From the NCBI GenBank assembly GCA_963070105.1, contig OY718805.1, positions 1,944,001-2,008,000 on the forward strand: a stretch of DNA of 64,000 nt, written 5' to 3'. The notes under the pieces were generated by a model that worked only from the letters and a program-made list of their open reading frames with translations, had not been told where the DNA came from and ran no database searches. Shown here piece after piece: positions 36,114 through 47,044 of the stretch. The position numbers and the translations under genes are program-made. The stretch's first letter is position 1. Every line of letters starts with the position of its first letter. Source of the DNA: Litomosoides sigmodontis. Taxonomy: Eukaryota; Nematoda; Chromadorea; Rhabditida; Onchocercidae.

Positions 36114-38084
36114 GCACACACTCATACACGTAATGGGAATTTCGATTTTTGCAACCGACGCTTGTCGCAGTAACGCATCACCAATCGCTCCCATACGTCT
36201 TCGTCCACTTTTGGGCCACACTTTTTTGTGTGTCTTTGAATGCAAGAAAATAAAACTGAATTGAAGGAGGAGAAAATCGATTAACAATGATGATAGAGCG
36301 AATAGGAGAGGAGGAGAAGAAGGAGAGAGCGAGAAAGAGGGAGAGGAAGAGAGAGAAAGCGACTGATATGATAAGAGTGATAGATTTGATAAGGTGATGA
36401 TAAGAAGGAGATGGAAATGAACGAAACTGGACGTGTGGAAAGAGTGGGAAGGATGATGATGTGTTTGCAATTTAAGAGTGAATGTGAATATTGAAAAGGA
36501 GGAGGAAACTTTCGAATTTTAATTATTTCACAAACCATTTGGAAGGTGGATTTGTTAATTGTTTTCCAGTTTTATTCAATTTCATAAAATGATCGCAACA
36601 GCGGCTGTCTCTTTCGGTGCATACACTCAGCTTGTCTTTTATTACCTTATTTTAGTAGCACTAATGAAATGAGACAGCATTTCCCCTCATCTTCTACAGC
36701 ATTTCTCCTGGAACAGCTGTCTCAGGTTGGGAAAAAATTCTTCCTCGAACACAGCAACGTACGCTTCGTACGTGATCGATCTATTTAGTCCTTGCTTCCT
36801 GAAATTCATTCTTCCCCACAATTGCTAATTGTATCTTTTTGTTGTAACGTTTCATTCAGAAAGCTTTCTTTCATCCGCCCGCTCCTCTATCAAATGTTTA
36901 TGTCAGTAAGTTGAAGAAACGGAAAAATCCCATTTTCTAATATTTGTAAATAATTATATTTTAAAAGTGAATTAGAATTAATTAAAAAATAAATTGTTAT
37001 GAAATTAATAACAATAACTAATCAAATTAATCATTTTCACTTTTAGGTAAGCTCTTTGTATTGATAATAATATAGTAATAGTTAATAAAATTGACTGTTA
37101 CCACTAACTTACTGATAGTATTGTCATATCCGTTTGAAAATAGCTATTAGGAAATAGAAATAAGTAAACAGTCATTTTTTTTTTGTTGCATTTTAATTTC
37201 ATTTCGTTAAAATGACCGAATGAAAGAGGGAAAGTTGAATTGAATTTGTGAATTCTCTCTTCCTCCTTTCCCAACCACTTCCCTTCGTAGTAATCAAATA
37301 TTTGAATTATTTGTTGAAAAGTGAAGGAAGCATGCCGGATGCTTGAAATGGTAATTTCTTTTTTCCTTTCCTCCTTTTTTTTTGCTGTTAAAATGGTAAC
37401 TTTATTTTCCATTGAAGGCGAAATTGTTCTTCCATTGTTATGCTCTCTCATTTTCCCTTCCCTTTGCACACTTCCTCAGTTTTTTTTTCGCTTTTTTTCG
37501 TGGCATAAAGTTCAACAGAAAAGTTTACTTTCCTTTTTTTTTTTTTAAAAAAAATTTCTTAATTTCCAACCAAAAAAGAAACGAAGGAGAAGTTATCATT
37601 TTAGCAAAATTTTTTATTTTTTCAAAATTCCTCTCTTCCTCAATATGTTTATGACTTGCCGGTTGGCGCATGTTTGTTTATTCATATATTTTGTTTGTTT
37701 GTTTTTTTGCTTTATGCTAGCCCTATTTTAACTGCTGACGACAGTGACTGCTGGATGATGACGACGACTGTGATAACGATGGTGATAATTGTGATTATGA
37801 CGTCAGTGCATGAGATGATAGCGAGCTGCAACAGTGACACCATTTTTCGCTTTTTTTTCTTTACTTTCATAAATTTTTTTTTTTTTTTTTGTTGCATTAA
37901 CACAAATGAATACATTGGAAATGAAGGTGCTATGAGCGTGAAAAATGTTGAAATGTGTAGGAGTGAAAGATTTATGCCTTATGCATTGAATCGCTTGGTG
38001 AATTTTTTTATTTCAAATTTATTTAATTGAAAGCAAAAAAAAAATGCTAGTGAAAAAGGACGCATTCATTCTTCCCATTCATTC

Positions 38085-38188
38085 GAAGCTTTTTTTCCCT
38101 CCTTCTTCCTCCCCCTCCCCCTCCCCCTCCTCCTCCTCCCCCTCCCCCTCCCCCTCCTCCTCCCCCTCCTCCTCCTCCTTTCTCTTTT
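38085..38188 (+). repeat. Polypyrimidine C/T tract (CCCCCT and CCT units)
   Basis: About 100 bases that are almost only C and T, in CCCCCT and CCT units. The mirror-symmetric pyrimidine/purine strand could adopt triplex DNA. The frames it opens on both strands (Ser/Pro or Arg/Gly) are repeat artefacts. Confidence 0.9.
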
Positions 38189-38718
38189 GGTATTTTCGGC
38201 GCAAAAATGCAAATATGGAAATGAAAGGGCTGCGAGAGATATTTTGGAAATTATTTCATCAACGATTATTTGCCATACTTTTCCTACAAAATGTAACAAA
38301 AATGATTGTTGTTGACATTGATATTTTATTGTGTGAAATTACTTTTCATCCGCTCTTTTCACACCTTTCCTCCTTTCATCACTTTCATTCAAAGCTTTCC
38401 GCTCTCAGAGCAAAACTAACTAGCCATTTCACACTTTTCCACCTTCGCAGCCCAACTCTTTCAACTTCTCCGTCATTTCATCAACACTCACTGTAAATGG
38501 GAAAACGTATAACAAACAACTGTTATTCAATAATTTGCTTTTTTTTTTCTTTTTTTATTAAATTGATCAATTACATTTAGTAGTTTTATAAGCAGTTATA
38601 AAGTGATTGTGGTTTTGTTATCTTTCTCTTTCTCTCTCTCTCTCTCTCTCTCCCTGTGTTCCTTTTATTACGAGTCTCTTTTGAGTAGTCATAGCTTAAA
38701 TGTGATAAGAATATCAGA

Positions 38719-38846
38719 AATGGAAAGGAATGAATAAGTTTATTGCAATTCCTGAATATTTTATTGTAATCAAATACCGGACACGCTGTTTGTGTGCAAT
38801 AAACGAATTTATGATTCCGGAAGAGTTCATTTCAGTCAGATACCGG
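38719..38846 (-). repeat. Diverged tandem repeat, unit about 64 bases
   Basis: On the minus strand two adjacent units each begin GTCCGGTAT and continue with a similar GA-T-ATTCAGGAAT-like segment. An open frame (minus 38908-38714) reads through both, giving the repeated residues VRYL. No homology is recognised, so it is annotated as a repeat, not a gene. Confidence 0.45.
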
Positions 38847-41800
38847 ACAGAAGTACCGTTATTTGTACGGCATCGATAGGCTAGCTTAAAGCATCCGCCC
38901 CAACACACCGTCTACTACTCTAACAATAAGTTTTCTTTTTTGTTGTTTGAACTATTTTGATTGTAATATTTGTATTAAAATTATTTCCACTTACCTAATG
39001 TTGGTATAATTTTGAAAGGTTTTTTCTTGTCATAAATTTTAATTAATTCATTTAAATTATCAATTTTAATATTTTGGAAGAAAAAAACGATACTTCTCAT
39101 TTATTGAAAAAATGGGAAATTTTTTTTTTTGAATTGGCTCAACTTTTCATGCATTTCAACTAGTATGTCAAATTTTTAAATTATTCAATCTAATAAGATA
39201 TTTCTTTCACCATTTTTTTCAGAACAATATGCTAATCATTTAACAGTAATTTTTTTTCTCGGATGGCATTATTAATTGAAAAAAAAATTAAATCAAAATT
39301 TTAAACTCTTATCAGAATTATAAAGAAGGGATGAGAATAATTTGATGATTATTTCCATCGATGCAATGAACTACGCGTTCAAACACTTATTAAAAATTCC
39401 TCGAAAAAACACATTACATTGAAATTGATAAACATTCCTTTACATGAGATTTCTGTTAGAGGAAGAATTTTTTCCGTTATTGTTAAACTTCACTACCATC
39501 TTTTCTTCTTCTCCCATATTTTTGATGAAATTTAAATTTTGAATTAAATTTTTAAATGTAAATTTTGAAATAAAATAGAGACGAATAGGAACAGATAGGT
39601 AAATTTCTAGTGCTAATATTTATGAAAATATTAAAATGATATATATGTATACGTATTAATCTATTTTTCCCTATTACTTCTAGAGAATTCTATAGGCTAG
39701 CTAGATAGGACTAGTTGTTGCGATGTGCTCTGTCTGGACTAAAGCCATAAATTTCGCCAATTTCATTCTCGCTCACATTTCGCTTCTTTTAAATTTAAAT
39801 AAATGGGAAAATTTTAACTAATTACTTATCAGCTTTATACTTTCACCTGTTATTACAGGTGTATACAACTTTAGTACTGTTCTTTTAGCAGCGATGAAAA
39901 TGAGCAGTGAAATTGTTGTGATAATCCTTTTGTTGCTTGAATGAGTGGGGAAAGACTAGGGGAAACGAAAATTCATTCGGTCTTTTTTCTTTGATCAATC
40001 AATCAATTAGTCAATCTAAATTTAGTATCAGTCATTTGAAAACATTTAAAATTCATTTGTAGTTTAGGAATAATAAATTTAAAAAAAAAAAGTTAAATAA
40101 GAAATTGCAAAGTGTGTTTTCTTTGCAGCATACTGATTGATCGTTCCTTTTTAATGGTTCTAATTTGATGATTTTTTTTTTTATTTCAGCAAATTTGCTC
40201 ACTCTCTTTTCTCTCCAACCTTCCCTTCCTCCACTCAACAAACGATACTTTCAATTTGCTCTGTAAAACTCACTCATTTTTGTAGTACCATAACTATCGT
40301 TGATAATTCACAAGTAACTGTTACTGATAAGAGTTAAAAAATAGCAATAAAAACAGCAAAATTTTGCATTTTTGATAAAAGTGGAAAGAGAGAGAGAGAG
40401 AGAGAGGGGGAGAGAGAGAGGGAGCTTAATGAAACTAATGAAATGAGTTGCTTTCAATCTATTTCATTAGTAATAATAATCTTCCTCATCACTTTCCCGA
40501 GATGTTCCAGGAGACATAATGTGACGATAATACAGTGATTGGCCGTAATTATTTCATTCCACAAAAGAAAAAAAAGTGGCGAAAAAGGAGAATTTTGAGT
40601 TTTTCTAAAGTATTTGTTATAATTCGAAATATTTAATCGTCAAAAATTTGAAAATCTTTTACAAATCATCATCAGTTCGACAATTATCACAAACAATTGT
40701 TTTTTTTTAAGGGTGTAAATTTGCACAGACAGTTAGTTGGAGGCATTTTAGTTCATTTCATCAGTTTCATTAAGCTCTCTCTCTCTCTCTCTCCCTCCCT
40801 CCCTCTCTCCCTCCCCACTTACTATTATTAAAGATGCAAAATTTTGCTGATTCCAATAGCAAAGTGAAAGTTGAACAAAACAAATCACATATGATAGGAT
40901 GATAGTAATCTAATTAGCTCTAATTATTAGAATCTAATTATTAGAAGGTCTCTTTGTAACGGTTGCGGTAGCAGTAGCAGCAATAGAAGCTGTAGTAGTG
41001 GTAGTAGTAATTTCTAGCTAATGCGAACAATTTGAGGAGGTTAGGAGGTGGAAGAAAGGAAGGTATGCGAGGACACGGTGGTAGCTAAACAACGATGCAT
41101 CGATTTTCTGCTTTTAATGAAAATGCAAATATTTCAATTCATTTTTTTCCTCTAAATAAGCTTGAAGATTGATGCTATCAGTTGTGATCAGTGACTGCAC
41201 TTAATTAATTTCATTTCGTGGCAATTTACCTCTAATTTAATCTAAATTTTGGCAATCAATAAAATTGCAATTTATGATTGAAAAGCAAGATATCGCTTTA
41301 GTAGTAGCATATGAAACGTGAAATTTTTGCATATAATTTTTTACAAATGAACTGCTCGCCTGCTTATAGCTTATATGATAGGTGGAGCACTATGCCAGTG
41401 ACAGGTTGAAAACTTCACTTCATCAAGGATATTTCACGTTGAGGGATGGGAAAGAGGCCAATTAGTGTAATGAATACGTTGCTTTGCTAGACTGACAATC
41501 AACCATCTCACTATCCATCAGGAACCCTACGTTCAATTCACTCACTCTCTCTCTCTCCTATTCTAGACCAATCTCGGCACTGAATCATCCAATTTTAAAG
41601 TTTCAAATGAAATTGCAAAAAAAAACTGTCCTACTCTCGGCTCTCTCTCTCTCTCTCGCTCTCTCCTCGCCTCCTTTTCTCTTCTCCATATAATTATAAC
41701 TGTTCACAAACAAATCCAAGAGGACCGTGAAAGCGAAGAATCAGGACGACCCAAAAGGGACAGGGCCAAAAAGGGCCAGCAACTCTTATTCCTCCCTCTT

Positions 41801-41963
41801 ATCACACCTGTTCTCTCTCTTCCTCTTCCTCCTTCTTCCTCCCTCCTTTCTCCTTCCTCCCTCGACTGCTACTACCACTGCTCCGTAACAAGGCAATCGT
41901 CGTTTCCCTTGCGTTATCAATCTTTCCGTACACTTTCCTTCTACTAAATTTGCTAATAGCTAC

Positions 41964-42011
41964 TACTCACACACACACACACACGTACACGCACACACAC
42001 ACGTACACGCA
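41964..42011 (+). repeat. CA array interrupted by ACGTAC
   Basis: CA units are broken twice by CGTACACG, so the short motif itself is repeated. This suggests slippage of a compound unit. Confidence 0.85.
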
Positions 42012-44100
42012 CGTGTAATAGCTGTACCTTCAGTCATCATACTCATTACCTTGTTAGTCCAATTGCGCTAGCTTACTTCCAGTTGCTGCGTTCATTCCTC
42101 TATTCCAGCAATGATGCAACTAATGGCGTGGTGGCGCTGTGCTACGAAGAACATTTTCATATGTCACGCCTGTCACGTCACGTTTTCCATCATCCGACAA
42201 ACTTCTTCGGGGAACCTTCCTCAGTGAAATGTTTTTTTCATTCACTGTGACATAAACATTTGAACGGAAAAGGGAAGAAAAAAAACATCCATCTGTGGTC
42301 GGTCTGTTAACGACTTCCGCCCTCAGTTTTTCATTTTTCATGCAATTCAATTTGCTTCATTTCATTAGTAATTTATTGTTTTATTTGCTCAGCAACGATT
42401 ACGCCTATTCATCCATCCGTTCACTCATTTCACTTCCTTTTATTGTTCACGCATAACTTAAAAAAAAAAGAAGTTATCAGTTCAATTTTCCACTGAAAAT
42501 TTATGCAACAAATCAATGAGATATAATCAAGGAAAAAAATTGCGAAATATTTTTGTTGCAATTAGCTTTTTTGCTTTCCTTTATTTGCCGCTAATTCTCT
42601 TCCTCTTCAATTAGCAATGATTAATTAATTAATTTTGGAAAAATTTGCAATCTAATTGATTGACTTTTGCTTGCTAATGTAACTAGAAGTACTTTAAAGA
42701 TTTAATTTGCATAGTTTCAGGTAATAGTTAATTGAAATAATGTATTTTAAGCATAAAGAGTGGAAGAGAGAGTGAGAAGGGAGAGAGATGGAAAGCGAAA
42801 AGAAGAAGGGAGGATTGGTAGAGAGGGAGAGTGATCGCTTGGGTCGATGGGGGGGGAGGGGGTGCAGTCGAGTGCTGTGCAAATATTATGAATGATTGAT
42901 CGAAGACCAAATAAAAAGGAGCAAAAAACTTGTTTGATATATTAGGTTCACTTTTGGGTAAGTTTCTGCCTATTTACTTACCTGAAATTTTCATATAGTA
43001 ATACTCTCTCCCTTCCTCTCCTCTTTCCTGTTCCATATGGTTTCCCATCTTTTCTTTTCAGGTCGTTTTCTCATCATTTCCTCTACTCTCTACTGGAAAG
43101 TTACTTCTACCCTTACTTATACATCATTTGTCTCATTACTCTACCCTTCATACGCTTCTGAACTACACTTATAAAACTTGAGGAGTGAAGAAAAAAAGAA
43201 AGAGAGAGAGAGAGAGAGCGAGAGAGGGGGTGAGAGAAAGAGAATGAAGAAGATGCATTGTAATGAAAACTACAAACTGATGAAGTGAAGAATTAGCAGT
43301 GGTAGCTCATGCATGCTCGTTCATTAATTCGATTTTATAAACTGCCAATTTCATTTAGTGAAAGACAGAGTAAGATAATATGCATCGAAGGTCTTTTTTC
43401 TCTTTCCCTCCCCCTCTCCCTCTCTCTCTTTCTCTTTAACTAATTAATTGAGCTACTTTTAGATAGGGAATGGTTTTGAAATTTTCAATGTTAGCGCATT
43501 CATTTCTCTTTCAATTCGGATATGATTAGTTTTGATTTGGATATAATTAGTTTTAAAATGTATCTGATTAAACATGTATCAACTGGTGGAAGCTTGTTGA
43601 GGAGCGAAGCAATGATACTGATAATCAAAGTAGTGTTTGATCATTGATTTCATCATCATAATCGTATGCAAATGCAAATTTCCCGCCTTGAAGCATTCAT
43701 CCAATTTTTTTTGTTAAATTTATAAATTTTGCATAAATTTTTTTTTAGATTTCAATGTACAAAAATAATCCACCAATACAATCAATTCTTGCTGTATAAA
43801 TTTTTTTTTGTCACATATGATTTCAAAAAGAAAAAATTTTAATTTGAATTTTACAGATTAGGTGAACAATTCTACCATTGGTGAGCAATGTGAAATAAAA
43901 ATGCCTTTAACAGATATCGTTTCAGTCAAACTTTTCAAATATATTTTATTAAAAAATAGACTGTTCAAATTTGTTCAATTTCTTTTCCCTTCTTTTTTTT
44001 GTTTGTTTGCTAGCAAATCAATCACTTTTTTGTGCTATAAAAATTTTCGGTATAAAAAGAATTGAAAATTCTCGTTTTTTTTAATTCTCTCACATTTTGT
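42012..44100. other. Gene-poor stretch
   Basis: GA-rich tracts at 42760-42860 and 43198-43245 and CT-rich 43399-43435. No exon is recognised on either strand. Confidence 0.5.
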
Positions 44101-44162
44101 CCTTCCTTCCTTCCTTCCTTCCTACCTTCCTTCCTTCCTTCATTCATTCCTTCCTTCCTTCA
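44101..44162 (+). repeat. TTCC tetranucleotide array
   Basis: About 14 TTCC units with a few single-base changes (CTACC, CATTCATT). Confidence 0.9.
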
Positions 44163-44272
44163 TTTCCAGTGTTATCAGCCTGAAAATTATTTATGCGAAA
44201 TTGGTGATAGTGTTGTTCTGCTTGCTGTCACTGATATTATTTTTGCTGTGATAGACTGATTAGTAATGGTGC

Positions 44273-44279
44273 ATTGTTG

Positions 44280-44370
<91 letters not shown>
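44273..44370 (+). repeat. GTT trinucleotide array (CAA on the minus strand)
   Basis: About 32 GTT units with two GTC variants. The minus-strand frame would read poly-Gln with Arg, but no flanking exon structure supports a protein. Confidence 0.9.
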
Positions 44371-44514
44371 CTTTTTCTTCTTCTACTTCCCATGCGTTCC
44401 GTCTACGGGTTTTTTTAGCTGAGAAAAAAAAAGAGAAAGCGAATGAATTTTCATTTTCATTTCTCTTACCTATCCTTTGAAACTTACCGCACATATTCAC
44501 ATCACTATTAAAAT

Positions 44515-44517
<3 letters not shown>

Positions 44518-44572
<55 letters not shown>
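44518..44572 (+). repeat. CA dinucleotide array
   Basis: About 27 perfect CA units, 150 bases after the GTT array. Confidence 0.95.
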
Positions 44573-44574
<2 letters not shown>

Positions 44575-45217
44575 CATAGTGCTAAACACTTTCATTTCAT
44601 TCAATTTTATTTCGAATTTCATTTTATTTCATTTAATCAGCATTCTCATCTTTCTTCTCTTTTCTCACTTCACATCTCATTTGCTAGTTGAATGTTGAAA
44701 AGTGAAAATTAAATCAAATAGTTTTGATTGAATAATTTCAAGAAAAGGAATAAAATAAATAAAAATGAAAGAAATGTTGTTCATATGAAAAAGAAGTTGA
44801 ATGAATTAATGTAGATTTTATTGTTATTATTTTTCTAGTTAATTTCTAGTGAACTCTCCTCTTTCTCCCTCTCTCTCTCTCAGTTTTGTATTAGTTTACT
44901 AAAGAATAATGACAATGATGAGGGTAAGAGGAAGCGAGGAAATCCGTGAAGTGTAAATTTGTTAACAGTTTGTGGCAAAAGATAAAAACATGAAATGATT
45001 AAATAACTTGCAAAAAAATGTTTTTTTCCCTTTCAGTGAAATTTTCAAAATTTTCCAATCATTCATTTTCATTTCTTATTATATTTTTTACAAACATATC
45101 GAATCGATTAAACTAAAATCAATATTAGCAGATGTTTTTGATTATTTCACACCTTTTTCTCTATTTCTTACTTTCTGAATATAATTTTACTTTTATGGAC
45201 ACCCGCACATTCACCCA
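44573..45217. other. Gene-poor stretch between CA arrays
   Basis: AT-rich with no recognised feature apart from a CT tract at 44860-44881. Confidence 0.5.

Positions 45218-45296
<79 letters not shown>
45218..45296 (+). repeat. CA dinucleotide array
   Basis: About 39 perfect CA units. Confidence 0.95.
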
Positions 45297-45300
<4 letters not shown>

Positions 45301-46331
45301 GTTATGCATAGTTGACATCCTTAAAAAACAAAAAAAGGTAATTGTTGTGCCTGTTGGGAGTTGCTCGAAGAAGGAAGGATTTTAGGGAAAGAAAAAGAAA
45401 GTGAATTTACTAATTGAATAATAATAAAAAAAAAACAAACAGCGAGAAACGAAATGATTACTTAACGTACAAAGTACTTTTCACATACTTTTTTTTAAAA
45501 AAAATGTTCAATTGATAAATGTTTTTCAATTTCTTTTCCTTTCCTTCCTTCCTTCTTTCTTTTATTTCGCTTGAAATTTCAATGTAATACAACACTGTAT
45601 CGTTTTGTACATTTTCACTTTATTTACTTACTTACAATTGTTAGTTTAGTTAATTAATTGTTACTCACTGATTTTGGCACAATTTTATAATTTTTGTTGT
45701 TCATTTGTAGCAAGTTAGGTGTAATTTATTTTCAGCTGAATTAAATGATTGATTTATGAAATGGAGAACTGTTCCATTCCTTCTTTATTCTTCACCGAGT
45801 GCAGATGTTACATCATTAGCCTAATTAAATTAGATTAGAATGGTAATGTATAGGAGCATTAAGAGCATTTCATATATTTGTCTCAATAGATTTTTCAAAA
45901 GTGCTACCGTTCAGATGTCATCCTTATCATCAGGTGATTAGTTTGATTATTTAATGTAATTGTGGGCATTTGCATTGGTCACACTGAACATCTTCATGCA
46001 TTAAAGCAGATTTTTTTCCCTTTCCTTTTCATTACACATCAAATATATTTGATTAGCAATTTGTTGTGGCACTAATGTTCAATTTAAATTTCATTTCGCT
46101 TTTCCTACATGTTTGATTTGAAATTAAATTGACCCACATTCGCTAATGATCATCATCATTGTCCTTAGTGTTATCATCTATCATTCACATGTCAGGTACA
46201 TTGAAAACAATTTAACAACAATAAAAATAATACTTTAGAATTTTTTTTTTTCACTCTCTCCAATATGAATTGACTTTGAGAAATGTATTTCTCGGTCGGT
46301 CATTTGCATATTAAACTTCCTGCATGTCACT
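45297..46331. other. Gene-poor stretch
   Basis: AT-rich; no exon, RNA gene or long repeat recognised. Confidence 0.5.
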
Positions 46332-46332
46332 A

Positions 46333-46363
<31 letters not shown>

Positions 46364-46460
46364 TGATGATGATGATGATGAAGATGAGAACGATAATTAT
46401 GACAAAATTAATAATAATAATAATAATAACGATAATAATGGTAATAATAGTAATGTAATC
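46332..46460 (+). repeat. Compound trinucleotide tract (GTC, GAT, AAT)
   Basis: About ten GTC units pass directly into GAT units and then AAT units, a chain of related trinucleotides, about 600 bases upstream of the nuclear receptor's first exon. Confidence 0.85.
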
Positions 46461-47044
46461 ATGATGGTAAGGACGATGATGATGCCGTTTGCAGGACGTT
46501 TGTTAATTCATGCTGTCGTCCTCTTTCCTTCTCTCCCAAATTTCAACTTTTACTCCTCCTCTCCTTCTTTTTTTTTACTCTGTCCATTTTTTTTTCGATT
46601 TTTCCATTTTTCTATCGCTTCTTATTCTCTGGTAATGTTCTCTCCTCCGACAATTATCACTCATTCCTTACTCCTCCCCTCCCTACCTCTTCCTCTCTCT
46701 CTCTCTCTCTCCTCCTTCTCTCAACTTTTCCCTCTCCCGATTGGAAAACTCATTTTTTAAAAAGTTTTTTCTCAACAGCTGCTGTTCCTCCTCACCATCA
46801 CCTCTATCCCGACCGTCCTGTCGCCCACCTTCATCCTCCATCCCCCGTCCCGTCACATACCTACCTCACATCCTTCTCCCCCATCCGATCACATGCTTTC
46901 ATACCTCACCCCGGCGGTCTCCTCGTGCCTCATCCTACTAATTCTTCCCTCACATATGTGGTAGCATTTCTTCCCCTCGGGAATTCCTTTCTCTCATTGA
47001 TGTTATCGAATCAGTGATAGGAGTTGTTGCTATCAGTTGTACCT
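46461..47044. other. Pyrimidine-rich 5' flank of the nuclear receptor
   Basis: C/T-rich and clearly less AT-rich than the surroundings. Segment 46780-46966 has an acceptor (CTCAACAG ending about 46780) and a GT donor after TATGTG (about 46966). All three frames are open over most of it, so it could be a 5'-UTR or alternative first exon. A CTATCAG acceptor ending just upstream of 47037 precedes the receptor's first ATG by 8 bases. Confidence 0.45.

Larger units (their letters stand above)
35358..41963. other. Gene-poor, microsatellite-rich stretch
   Basis: No coding exon is supportable. It contains CT tract 35683-35711, imperfect CA/CG tract 36073-36126, purine-rich 36285-36360, a 7-bp-arm palindrome at 36757-36773, pyrimidine C/T tract 38085-38188, CT tract 38629-38653, a diverged tandem repeat 38719-38846, GA tract 40386-40422, CT tract 40775-40815 and CT tracts 41545-41668. 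Confidence 0.55.

Noticed and set aside
36007..36264. Frame with Thr-His repeats and a following basic segment
   Set aside because: It is translation of the imperfect CA tract; no coding evidence beyond it.
38044..38496. 150-residue Ser/Pro-rich open frame
   Set aside because: It is driven by the polypyrimidine tract; no support from splice sites or recognisable residues.
44187..44572. Minus-strand poly-Gln/Arg protein
   Set aside because: It is produced by the GTT array and the adjacent CA array; no flanking conserved sequence or splice structure.
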